From: Plasmodium malariae
Lineage: Eukaryota > Apicomplexa > Aconoidasida > Haemosporida > Plasmodiidae
Direction of reading: 5' to 3'
DNA length: 64,000 nucleotides
Assembly: GCF_900090045.1 (NCBI RefSeq)
Contig: NC_041786.1
Coordinates: forward strand, 2,164,501-2,228,500
Below are positions 21,743 to 32,441 of the stretch, in pieces. The notes beneath the pieces were generated by a model. The model did not search any database. It was not told the DNA's origin and worked only from the letters and a program-made list of their open reading frames with translations. Each line of letters starts with the position of its first letter. Within the stretch, counting starts at the first letter, position 1. The position numbers were made by a program, and so were the translations under genes.

Positions 21743-23482
21743 ACATGATTTATCAAGATTTTTGTTTTATTTTTTCTTTATTTTTTCTCTTTCTTTTTTT
21801 TATTTTCACTCGTTGCAATTCCTTTTACCGAAAATTACAGCCGTAGTCATTTAAATATTACCCTTTAATTCTTCCATATACAGTACATAATTTTATGTTT
21901 CATTTTTCTAGTATAATTCAGTGTAACCAAATTGAGTGAAATGATATCTTCAAATTTAGTATACATATATCTATACGAGATAAACTTTTTTAATTATAGT
22001 ACGCTTTCTTTTTTTCCATTTTAAACATATAAATTTTTAAATATATATCTTGCAAATTATAAACAACGAAATATTTATGCTAAGTAAGCAAAATATTACA
22101 CATATATATGTACATACATGCATATACGTATGTATTATATATGTGTATATATTTGTATACTGTAATATTTGCACGCCGTTATTAGTAAGCTTTTTTTTTT
22201 TTTATAATAATATGGTTAACTTAATTTAAAAGAAAAATTAACACGTTACATTGCGTTAGATTATAATATTGGGGGGGTATAAGTTTTTGTATATACATCT
22301 TTTTCTTTTTTCTTTTTATAATTCCATATGGGATAATTTATTATTACGTACTGTTGTGTATTACTGCACATAACTATAATCGCCATTATCGTATTTTTTA
22401 CTAGAACTATTGAACTTAGTGCATATTTTATCATAACAAAATAGTGGGAATGGTGAAGAGCCACTGATACAATTTTAAAAATTCGCTATATGTATCAACT
22501 AAATTATATTTTCATTAAAAAATGATTAATTTTTTTTTTTTTTTTTCTGTTGTTTCTAGCTGTTATAAAATGCATATATATATATATATATATATATATA
22601 CTAAGGGTAGGACAACAATCCTATTGCACATAAAAAAATGCATAGAATTGCACTAGAGAGCAGACTTTTTCTTTATACAAGGAATATATTTTTCATCATA
22701 TATTGAATTAAAAAAAATGCTTTGAAAACAGTCTTTTTTGAATATGAAAAAAAAAAAATTAATTTTAAATGTTTTAAATTGGAAAAAAAAAAAAAAAAAA
22801 AAAAAAAAAGAAAGAAAGAAAAGAATGGCATACAATACAACATATGATAAATTTTTAGTATGAACTATTTTGCCGCCTACCACAGCATTATTCCTTCGGG
22901 AAAAATAGGAAGCACTCAAATTATTAATAAAAAAAATAATATAAGTTGTGTCAGTACATATAAGGAAAAATATAGAACGAAAAGAAGCAGAAAAAAGCGC
23001 AAACGTAACAATAAAGGCGAAGAAAACCTGGCTAACCCAAAAACAAGATAAATGAAGAAGAACAATGATCTTGTAATTACAAATAAAATACGTAGGGTCC
23101 AATATTGTGGGAGTTATGAGTTGAAGTAAAATGTATATGGCTATATATTACTTTTCTGTAATTCTTTTCGGCAAGTTGTACTTTTACATTATTTTAAAAA
23201 AATTTTCTTGCCTTTTTCTTTATCTTTTGCAAACCTCCCTTCTGTTAATCAGTTTACGAGCATCAAACAAGATTAAAAAAGTGAAACTTTTTTTATAGTT
23301 GTGCATATATATGCGCGCATAGATAGATACATCTCTATGCATACATCTCTATGCATACATATATATATATATATATATATACACATAAATTTATCTACTT
23401 ATATATACATATGTATGGGTACATATGTTCACGCCTTATATGTACGCGAATTCATGTACATATTATGAATTATCATTAGAAA
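21743..23482. other. Mostly gene-free stretch upstream of the four-TM protein
   Basis: Holds an (AT)n tract near 22574-22602, a poly-A run near 22780-22810 and an (AT)n tract near 23360-23380. A doubtful small plus-strand ORF (22860-23051) is listed separately. The segment 22380-22470 has some non-repetitive coding-like sequence on the minus strand, but I could not build a consistent exon from it. Confidence 0.5.
22860..23051 (+). CDS. Doubtful small basic ORF, 63 residues
   Basis: ATG at 22860 opens an ORF reading MNYFAAYHSIIPSGKIG and then a strongly basic stretch (TKRSRKKRKRNNKG) to a stop at 23051. The purine-rich plus strand is typical of Plasmodium coding strands. A second short ORF starts two bases after the stop codon begins (MKKNND...). 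There is no recognisable family, no clear splice partners and no homology I can name. It may be a real small basic protein or chance. Confidence 0.2.
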   Translation: MNYFAAYHSIIPSGKIGSTQIINKKNNISCVSTYKEKYRTKRSRKKRKRNNKGEENLANPKTR

Positions 23483-24064
23483 ATGTTTAGGACTCAGGGG
23501 ATAAAAAGATGGACTATGAAGAGGTTTTTATGTTTTTCCATCGGGACGGCATCAACAATATATTCTATACTTCTCATCCTAATGTCTATTCTTATACTAA
23601 CTCATATGTCACATTACAATGAAACATTATTTATAGTAATATCAATACTTAATTGTATTTGTGCCATATTAATATTTATATCGATAGCGCACAAAAATGC
23701 CTTTACAGCCTATATAGCATACAATATAGTAGTAATAAACTATATAGTGGAAGCCATTGAATGTTTAATATGTGTTTATAATATATGCACATCTCATAGT
23801 GTTCAGTGGTATTATGATAATTTTGATTGGCATAGGAAAATAATATATAATTATAATATGTACTATGGAATTTTGGAAATGATAGTTCATGTATTTATGT
23901 TTACAATTGCTTATTTTGTTATTCAATTGGTATGGAGCTTTTATAGAATTTTACAAGTCGGTGGAAATATTTTTTCTTTTCAAAGAGCAGAAGACATTGA
24001 AAAAATTTTACACGGGACTAACTATTACTCTTACGGAACTATGACCAACATTCAGTCTTACTAG
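23483..24064 (+). CDS. Four-transmembrane protein, unknown function, 193 residues
   Basis: Single-exon ORF. Four hydrophobic helices are visible at residues about 16-40 (LCFSIGTASTIYSILLILMS), 45-67, 70-98 and 125-155 (GILEMIVHVFMFTIAYFVIQ). A short basic N-terminus (GIKRWTMKR) and a Tyr/Gly-rich cytosolic-type tail (HGTNYYSYGTMTNIQSY) flank them. The loop between helices 3 and 4 is Tyr/Trp/His-rich. The topology resembles tetraspan families such as LAPTM or MARVEL-type proteins, but I see no diagnostic motif. The first Met and an internal Met at residue 12 are both possible starts. It is isolated, with gene-free DNA on both sides. Confidence 0.82.
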   Translation: MFRTQGIKRWTMKRFLCFSIGTASTIYSILLILMSILILTHMSHYNETLFIVISILNCICAILIFISIAHKNAFTAYIAYNIVVINYIVEAIECLICVYNICTSHSVQWYYDNFDWHRKIIYNYNMYYGILEMIVHVFMFTIAYFVIQLVWSFYRILQVGGNIFSFQRAEDIEKILHGTNYYSYGTMTNIQSY

Positions 24065-25031
24065 CACGTGTGCATGTGCACAACGAATATTCGTTTATTA
24101 ATATAAGCATGAACACACACATGCGTATACGTATGCATGAATATATACATTCATGCATGTATATATGTTTCCACTGCTATGCATTGTATTATTTACTCTT
24201 TTATTGCATGTATTTCCCCTTATATGGCATTAACTTAATGAACGAATTAACTTCATTTTATCCTTATTTTGAATACAACCTTTTTTTAGTATTTAGCTTA
24301 TTTCGTACATTTCCTATATTTGGTACTTTAACTTTATTATGTGCACTTATTTATTATGAAACTCTTTACATTGCTCTTGCTATCGCGTTTGGCCTATTTC
24401 ATTTTATTTTACCTTTTCGATTTTACATTTTTTATTTTACCTTTTCGATTTTTCATCTTTGATTTTTCCCTTTCGATTATTTTACTCTTACTCTTTTTTT
24501 TTGTTTTTTTTAAATATTGTAATTCATTTAATATCCCCTCTTTAGGTATTTGCTGCATCCTTTTATTTTTTTTTTTGCAGACCGTAAAAATTAATAAGAA
24601 CGTGTTTGCGTGCGTATAGTACTTACATACGTATATGTAGTATGTGTGTATGTTTATACACGAACATACTAACAAGACAAAAAATATGCTATTTTCAAGC
24701 AAATATATACGCATATTTTTACGCATACTAAGGGGACGCGAGAATATTCAACTAAAACCAAATGAACGATACGTATATATGGTATATTATAAGAATAATC
24801 AAACGCCTTAAATATTTTATGGAAATAATATAACTATCGAATACTTCCTTAAGTGACGTTAAAATAAAAAGATTTTAATTGCCTTAGCAAAATAGCTTGT
24901 AATATATATAATGATGTTGAAAAATTTTAAAAGGAAAGTGAAATTTCTTGCGAAATTTGCTTAAACGTTTAATGGCTAAGCGTGCATGCTTTAAAAATAA
25001 TATTTTAATCAAAGCGGATACACGAAAAAAT

Positions 25032-25258
25032 AGAAATAAAATAAAGCAAAGTAAAATGAAGCAAAATAAAATGGAGCAAAATAAAATGAAGCAAAATAAA
25101 ATGAAGCAAAATAAAATGAAGCAAAATAATATGAAGCAAAATAATATGAAGCAAAATAATATGAAGCAAAATAATATAAAGCAAAATTAAAAGAAGCAAA
25201 ATAAAATAAAGCAAGATAAAATAAAGCAAAATAAAATGAAATAAAATAGAATTACTCA
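25032..25258. repeat. 15-nt minisatellite related to the UCHL3 intron repeat
   Basis: About fifteen copies of AAAATGAAGCAAAAT and variants (ATATGAAGC, AAATAAAGC). It shares the core AAAATAAAATGAAGCA with the 20-nt repeat at 9001-9260. Confidence 0.92.
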
Positions 25259-25972
25259 AAATAAAAAAAAAAAAAATGCGCATCAACAAATGCAAACTTT
25301 ATGTAAAGAAAGTGGGCCCTTATACTGGTTGCTAATGGTAAAAATTGTACACGCGGAATAATAATGATGTTTCTTATATAGGTAAATATATCCAAACACG
25401 GTCAATATTTTCCATATAAATTTTAAGAACCCATATGCACGCACATAAATGTCCTCACATGTACACCATGTGATATACAATAGAATAGTTTTCTTCACAT
25501 TTCTTTTTCTGAAGAAGTTATGCAAATTGCCTTAACAATTTCAACATGCCTTGATGTTTCTTTTTATGTATGAAACCTTCTTATATACTTTAAAAAATTC
25601 CGTTCATTTATATAAAAAATATAATTTTTAAAATATCATAAATGTCTATTTTTTTCTTAATGCAACAAGAACAAAAATAAAATAAGAAAAACGTAAAAAT
25701 AAATAAAGTATATAAATATAAAGAAAAATTTAAAAAGAAAAAAATCTGTAAATACATTGTTTTTTCCAAAGTTGATACGAATTCTTTGTTTTTCAAAATG
25801 TTAATATATATTATATAATTACCTACAAATAACATCTTTGTGTGGCTCTTAAATAAGCCATTACGAAATGAGATTATTGAAATAAATATATATGTAAAAT
25901 TTTAGTTAGAGTCTTTACTTCATACGCAAATATGGAAGAAATACTAACATCCCTTAAAAAATATTTTTTATT

Positions 25973-25975
<3 letters not shown>

Positions 25976-26059
<84 letters not shown>
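25976..26059. repeat. Long (AT)n microsatellite
   Basis: About 40 AT dinucleotides with one TTTAT interruption. It is the longest pure dinucleotide tract in the window and is likely length-polymorphic. Confidence 0.95.
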
Positions 26060-26618
26060 AAAGTTAAGGCCTCAAATTAACCTACTACATTATTATATAA
26101 TCATAAAGAGGGGTTTTTGATTAAAACATAAGAATATATTTTTGGATGTGATACAACTTTATTTTATGTAACAAGGGGTTTAATAATCATAAACTGAAAA
26201 TATATATATACTGTAAGTATGTATATATATATATATATTATATATGTATATATATATAAGCGTACGTATATTTTAATACGTACACTAAACATTTTTTTTT
26301 TTTTTTTTTATTTCGTGCTCATTTTTTTTATACAAAAATTTATTTAAAAAATATGGAAAGTAAAACAAAAAATTTTTGTAAATTATTTTATTTATAAAGT
26401 AATCAAAAAAAGAGAACAAATTAAAATAAGCAAATTAAAATTGTTCATTTAAAAATATTATATATATATATATATATTAATACTCAAGTTAGAAGATATA
26501 TATATATTATTATATTTTTTATAGCAAAATATTAAAACATATAAAATTTTGGTAAAATTATATATAGCGCATTAAAGCATATCAAAGGTCTTAAAATTAT
26601 TTTTAACATTATTTACGG

Positions 26619-26667
<49 letters not shown>

Positions 26668-26802
26668 TATGCTAATATTTTTTTTTACTTATTTTTAAAT
26701 ATATATCGAATAACGAGCATAGCCAGTAGCTTATTTTTTATAAATTTTTGCTGCGGGGATTTATTTTAATTATTTAGTGAATATATATATCATAAAGAAA
26801 AA

Positions 26803-28383
26803 ATGGACTTCCTAAACCAAATAAAAAAACGACAAAAGGAAATAAAATTATCGAATATTTTAAACTTTTCACCAATAACAAATGAAGAGAAGAATCATTT
26901 AATAAAAATATACGGTCTTTTGGCTATTGGAACGATAATAACTGCTTTGAGCTGTTATGTTGACTTGCATTTTGTGAAAGTCCCAAGATTTATAGCATCC
27001 ATTATTAGTTTATGTTGTTCTTTTGCCTTGGCGGCATCATGTAATTATTCTCATTACAGTAATAACTTACTTGCAACATCAAAGAAGAGATTGCTTTATT
27101 TTGCTGGTATATCATCATCTATTGGAATTTTGATGAGTGATTATATTGCATATGTTAATTATTTGAACCCGTCTATTCTTCCGCTAGCATTTTTTGGCAG
27201 TTTATCCATATTTACCTGCTTTTCCTTGTCTGCCATATTTTCAAAAAACAGGTAAAAGGAGGAAAAATATGTTAGGCATACGTGAATTACGTACATATAT
27301 ATATATATTTTTTTTTTTTTTTCTTTGTGGTAATTTTCTATTTATGGGTCCCATTTAATTTTGTGGATCGTGCCAGTGTTCTTAATATGTGATGGAATTT
27401 GTCATAAGTATATGTGCTTATTTGTATAAGTACTCGTATGCATGTTCGGATGAATATTCGTATACGTGTTTGTATATTTTTACAGTTGAGATATTGCTTC
27501 TGTTTATATAGATTGGATAGCTTAAAAATTAACATAGGACATATATAATAAATAAATTTTTTTTTTTTTTCTATCCTTCAGAATTTCGATCTTTCTTGGA
27601 GCAGTATTATCTGCAGTATGTTCCTATGTAACCCTACTTTCTTTTATGAATTTTTTCATAAGGTCAAAATACATTGACGCCACCTTATTGTATGTAGGAT
27701 TCTTTATGTATATGGGGTAATACTTTCGCACATATATGGCAACACATAAATACGTACCTACATACATATATATATAGCTTATAAGGGAGAACATATGTAA
27801 AGGTTTCCACCTTTTTTCAAAAATTAAAAAAAAAATACATAAATGAACATATGAATCATTATTTTTTTTTCTTGCAGATTTGTGTTGTTTGATACCCAAA
27901 TTACTTTGCTTGATTTTCGTAGAGGAAACAAAGATTATATAGTAATAATTTACTAAAAAAAAAAAATAAAAAAACACGCATAATACATAAGGATCATCAT
28001 TTGAATATAAAGAAATATGTGTGAATGCCTTATAATACATATATAAATATATATATTTATGTTTATATAAATGTGTATATATTTGTGAACGTACATGTGC
28101 ATTTGATGTATATCCTTTTTGCATTATACTGAACTTTGCCTAATAATGATACCCGTGCAAATGTAGATGGCTATTTTCCTGTGAATATATCTTCGTTCAT
28201 GTATTAACCATGTATTGTAGTACGGGAATAGAAGGTTTGATAATTTATATATATATATATTTTTTTTTATAAATTTTCCCCTATTTACAGATGCATTCTT
28301 TATGTCTATATTTAGATTTAGTTGGGTTATTTACGCATTTGTTGAGAATATTAGGTCAAAAAGAAGAGAAAAAAAAGAAATAA
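26803..28383 (+). CDS. BI-1: Bax inhibitor-1 (TMBIM family), four exons
   Basis: Multi-pass ER membrane protein of the Bax inhibitor-1 family, associated with calcium leak and stress resistance. Exons 26803-27251, 27582-27716, 27878-27941 and 28291-28383 join in frame (GT-AG introns with T-rich acceptors) to 246 residues. About six hydrophobic helices are visible. The conserved C-terminal half is clear: FVLFDTQITL, then GNKDYI, then HSLCLYLDLVGLFTHLLRIL, then a Lys-rich tail (GQKEEKKKK). These align with human BI-1's VVFDTQ, DYIWH, LDLFLDF and the charged tail. The protein starts MDFLNQIKKRQKEIKL, a basic N-terminus typical of the family. Family members act as pH-sensitive calcium leak channels; in Plasmodium the role is inferred only. 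Confidence 0.95.
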
Positions 28384-29407
28384 TTTAAGTCCTGCATATA
28401 ATTTTATTTGTTTTTTGAATGTATTATTTTCCAAGAAATTGTAATAAATTGAGCTTTCCAAGAAGGGACAGATATATATTTATATACGTATACATGTATA
28501 TATGCACATATATAATTCTTTTATGGAGAAAAAAAAAAAAAAAAAAATATTCCTTTTTTTTTTTTTTTAAATGACATAATTGCTTGATAATTTGAAATTT
28601 TATTTTTATACCTTTATTTTTGCTTATCACGTTTTATTTTATTTTTTTTTTTAAATGTTATATTATTGTTGTGTATTTATTACTATAGCATATAACTACG
28701 TAACCCAATTGTTTATTTAAAAAGGATGTAAAAAAAAAAATTGCATGTGTATAAATTGCATGTGTATAAATTGTATGCGTATAAATTGTATGCGTATAAA
28801 TGGATGCGTATAAATGGATGCGTATAAATGGATGCGTATAAATGGATGCGTATAAATTGTATGCGTATAAATTGTATGCGTATAAATGGATGCGTATAAA
28901 TTGTATGCGTATAAATTGTATGCGTATAAATGGATGCGTATAAATGGATGCGTATAAATTGTATGCGTATAAATGGATGCGTATAAATGGATGCGTATAA
29001 AAGAATGCGCATAAATTTCATGTATATAAACTTTATGTATATTCTTATGTGAATATATAAATATTATGGTACCAAAAACTTCAAGTACAATTTGCATTTC
29101 TTCCGAAGCAAATTATTTTGAGAAATTAAAAAAAAAAAAAAAAAGCATGTTAATATAAACTAGTGTGATGTTTCAAAAGTAAGGAATAAATGTATTAATA
29201 ACACATTCATATATGTTTGAAAATATATACTCTGATAATTCATAAAAGGCAATTTGTTTTAAATTATGGTTTAAAATAACCATAAAAATACAAGTATGTA
29301 TTTACTGTACCTACCTATTATATACCTATGTACGCAAATACATATATGTATTATATGCATAGTACCTCTTGTTAGGCATATTTAAAATTTGTTCGCTGTA
29401 AGATAGT
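28384..29407. other. Intergenic region between Bax inhibitor-1 and NAD(P)HX epimerase
   Basis: About 1 kb between two tandem plus-strand genes. It is dominated by the minisatellite at 28741-29040 plus poly-A/T runs. No coding sequence is seen. Confidence 0.7.
28741..29040. repeat. Two-type minisatellite (ATAAATTGTATGCGT / ATAAATGGATGCGT)
   Basis: About twenty units of two alternating kinds, one of 15 nt (TTGTATGCGTATAAA) and one of 13 nt (TGGATGCGTATAAA-like), arranged in an irregular order. Each copy has a CG dinucleotide. Units degenerate at both ends (TGCATGTGT on the left, TTCATGTAT on the right). Confidence 0.93.
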
Positions 29408-30752
29408 ATGAAGGATTTATTTTTTTTAAAAACATCTGCATGCTTTAGAGCGCGAAATAGCTTATACTTTTTAAGTTTTCTTAATTTTCTAAAATTACGA
29501 TTAAGTAATTTAACCTATATACATAATATTGGATTGCCTCAAAGAAAGAGAAGCAGTTGTAGAAGCTCCTTGAATCAGGGAGAAATGGAAGTAACTGTGA
29601 GAAGGGAAAAAAAAAATAAAAAAAGCTAGCCAACCAACAAACAACAAACGAAGAAGAAACGAAAAAATGATGTAACATACAAATTGTTATATAAAATACA
29701 AACATAATTATCTTAATATTCTTAATTTAAAGCGGTTTATGGAAATTTTTTTTTTTTTTTTTTCTTTCCATTTCTTATCTTTTTACACGTAGTATCTCTC
29801 TCAAACTATAGCACAAACAATAGATAATGAATTAATGAATGATGAAGTCGGGTACACAACAGAGCAGCTGATGGAATTAGCGGGACATTCTATTTCTCAA
29901 ATAATTTTTAAGGAATATAATCCTAGGAAGTTTAATAAAATTCTCATTTGTTGTGGTCCCGGCAATAATGGAGGAGACGGACTTGTAGCAGCTCGTCATT
30001 TAAAAGAATTCGGTTATAACGTTACGGTCATATACCCTAAGGAAAATAAGAAAACCCTCTTCAAAGTTATAGAAATATTAAATGATTTTTTAAAAAATCG
30101 TGGTGTCAGTAGTGTTGTAGGTTCTTGTCGATAGTTCTTTTTTTTTTTTATAGTCTGCCATACTTTGCAGTAATTTTTAATTTTATGTATTCTGTTATAT
30201 ATTTTTGTCTTCTTAATTTTTATTATTAAAGAGGTTATTAAAGCTGATGGAGCATTACGAAATTGGTGTTTTAAAATTAACAACAGCAGAAGGTAAAACG
30301 TAATAAAAAAGAAAAAAAAAAAAAAAAAAAGATGCAATTATAAGTGCACAAAAAAAATATATATATAAGTACAAATGCACGTGTAAGTTGTGCGAAAGAG
30401 AAACGAAGTTCTAACCATGATCTCATCCTTTTGCGTGCAACAAAGGAAAAGACGTTTAAAACTTCTTTTTTACACATTATCATTAATTTAATGAAAAAAA
30501 TATTTTTTACCTTGATTTTTTAATATTCTGATCTACTTGAACATACATTGTATTTTTACGAATTATTATGTATGCAGAAATGTTGGGGTATGATTTAATA
30601 GTAGATGCTATTTTTGGTTTTAGCTTTAAAGGAGAACCCAGGACTCCGTTCGATGCATTAATTGAGGTAAGATTTCTCTTATTTTGTATACATGACACAC
30701 TTTTTTTTCATTTGGTTTTACACCTTTTGTTTAGTTCTATACGTTGTATACC

Positions 30753-30783
<31 letters not shown>

Positions 30784-31553
30784 TGTTGAATCTAATATAT
30801 CTTTCAATTAATTTTATAAAATATTTGTGCATTATTTTTGTTTACACCAAAAGTTTACGGATTAACATTTTTTTTTATCTCTGCTATAGATGATTAACAA
30901 TTGCAAAAAGCCGGTTGTCTCAATTGACGTTCCCTCGGGTACTAACATAGATTCAGGTACCAGGAAAAAACAAAATAAAACGAACGAAGACAAAATAAAA
31001 CAAACTTAAACGAAATAAAACGAATTAAAAGACAAAAAATAATGCAACAAATTTCGTGGACACATTTAAAAAAACAAATAATTGAATTTTAAAAATTAGG
31101 TGATACAACTAGCAGCCTTTTTGTGCATTCTGAAATGAACATATCTTTAATGCTACCAAAAGAAGGTTTAAAAAATTATCAGAAAAAACATTACTTGGGA
31201 GGGCGATTCATACCAACGTAAATTTTTTTTTTTTTTTTTACAAAAATGATGTAGTCTGGGTTGAACGCCCTACAGTGTTGTGTATATGTGCATTTATGTA
31301 TGTACATATGTATGTATTTATTTATTTATTTTTTTTTTTTTTTTTTTTTTTGCGCAGTTCTATAATTAAAAAGTATAACTTAAAGGTCCCTCCGTTCCCA
31401 GGTATGTGTTTTATTTATGTAATTTTTCGTCTGATTATTTATTTCGTACATTCTTCAAAACATACACATGAAACTAAAGAAATGGCGGGAGAATGGAAAA
31501 AAATATTTCCTGTTCTTTAACTTATAGGAGATAGCTCATATGTCCAGTTATAG
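29408..31553 (+). CDS. NAXE: NAD(P)H-hydrate epimerase (YjeF_N family), eight exons
   Basis: Epimerises the damaged cofactors NADHX/NADPHX so that a dehydratase can repair them. Exons 29408-29590, 29793-30065, 30232-30292, 30578-30666, 30890-30956, 31100-31217, 31358-31401 and 31528-31553 give 286 residues. Family landmarks: [16 protein letters not shown] (about 77-92), the nucleotide-binding [18 protein letters not shown] (about 114-131), [16 protein letters not shown] (about 179), [11 protein letters not shown] (about 213), HYLGGRFIP and [11 protein letters not shown] at the end. Order and spacing match human NAXE. The first about 60 residues are a hydrophobic, basic extension that could target an organelle. 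The donor of intron 2 (AAA|GTTATA) is weak; the alternative donor at 30121 would bring a stop in exon 4. Confidence 0.92.
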
Positions 31554-32441
31554 ACACGGATATAGATATGAACTTTATTTAATGCCGGACTTTGGTCTTC
31601 CATATTTTTTTTTGTTTTTCAATTCGTCTTCTTATTACGAATATAAAAAAATTTAATAAATCATGGATAGTAAGAAAAGGCGAGTGCATGTTATGATGCC
31701 TTCATACGATTAGCAAAATTGCTATATGATTAGCTCTTGTGCATACATAGATATGTATATATATATATATGTATATAATAGTATGTATACATATCCCCAG
31801 AGATGTGAAAATAATGAAGAGCATTCACCTATTTTAAATACGAAATAGAGGCATAATTCAAAGCACTTTTTTATTTCCCGAACTTACCAAGAAATTACTA
31901 AAAAAAAAAAAAAAAAAAAAAGGTTTTTCTTCAATGCAAAGGGGACCTTAAAAAGTAAGCACGAATATAACTACTACTCTTTAAACTTTCTTAACAGACG
32001 AAAAGATTTTTTAGTAATTTTAAGTGGAATAATTCGAAATATGTTTTAATTTGCACATATTTTATCATTTTATGTTATTCAATTTTGCTGTATTTCGATA
32101 TATATTCTTTTTTACTTCATTTTACTTAACTTTTTTGTTTAACTTTAAACAAAAATTTCAGCTTGCGGTGTTTTTCATATAAGAATAATGTACCAATAAT
32201 GAAAACCAACTAATAAAAAAAAAATTAAAAAATGAAAAATAAACAATAATGGGATGTAAAAAAAAAAATTAAAAAATACATAAAATGCATATAGCTAAGG
32301 GTAACGTATAAAGCTTAATGTTTAAATAACGTTTTAATTGTGTACAATATGTAATTGGGGAAAATGAAAAAGTTTGTTCTTATTTGTTTTTCCTTTTTTT
32401 TTCCCTTTTTTTTTTGTCCTGTAGTAAAATAATATTTAAGT
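31554..32441. other. Convergent 3' region
   Basis: About 0.9 kb between the NAD(P)HX epimerase stop and the stop of the ENTH protein. AT-rich, with poly-A runs at about 31899-31921. I see no gene. Confidence 0.6.

Larger units (their letters stand above)
24065..26802. other. Gene-free stretch, 2.7 kb, upstream of Bax inhibitor-1
   Basis: Contains T-rich sequence (24380-24500), the 15-nt minisatellite at 25032-25258, a long (AT)n tract at 25976-26059 and another at 26624-26662. ORFs near 24070-24460 are hydrophobic and come from T-rich DNA; I do not count them as genes. It probably includes the Bax inhibitor-1 promoter at its right end. Confidence 0.6.

Noticed and set aside
22380..22470. Minus-strand stretch with non-repetitive coding-like sequence
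   Set aside because: Two frames look equally plausible and no consistent splice sites connect either to a start and stop.
22653..23102. Minus-strand 150-codon ORF with a signal-peptide-like start
   Set aside because: Its second half is translated poly-A and the coding-like strand asymmetry favours the plus strand; no conserved content was seen.
24070..24726. Hydrophobic ORFs that look like membrane proteins
   Set aside because: They come from T-rich DNA, lack conserved motifs or plausible starts, and overlap each other in different frames on both strands.
28713..29097. Minus-strand ORFs rich in Ile, His and Tyr
   Set aside because: Frames of the minisatellite between Bax inhibitor-1 and the epimerase gene.
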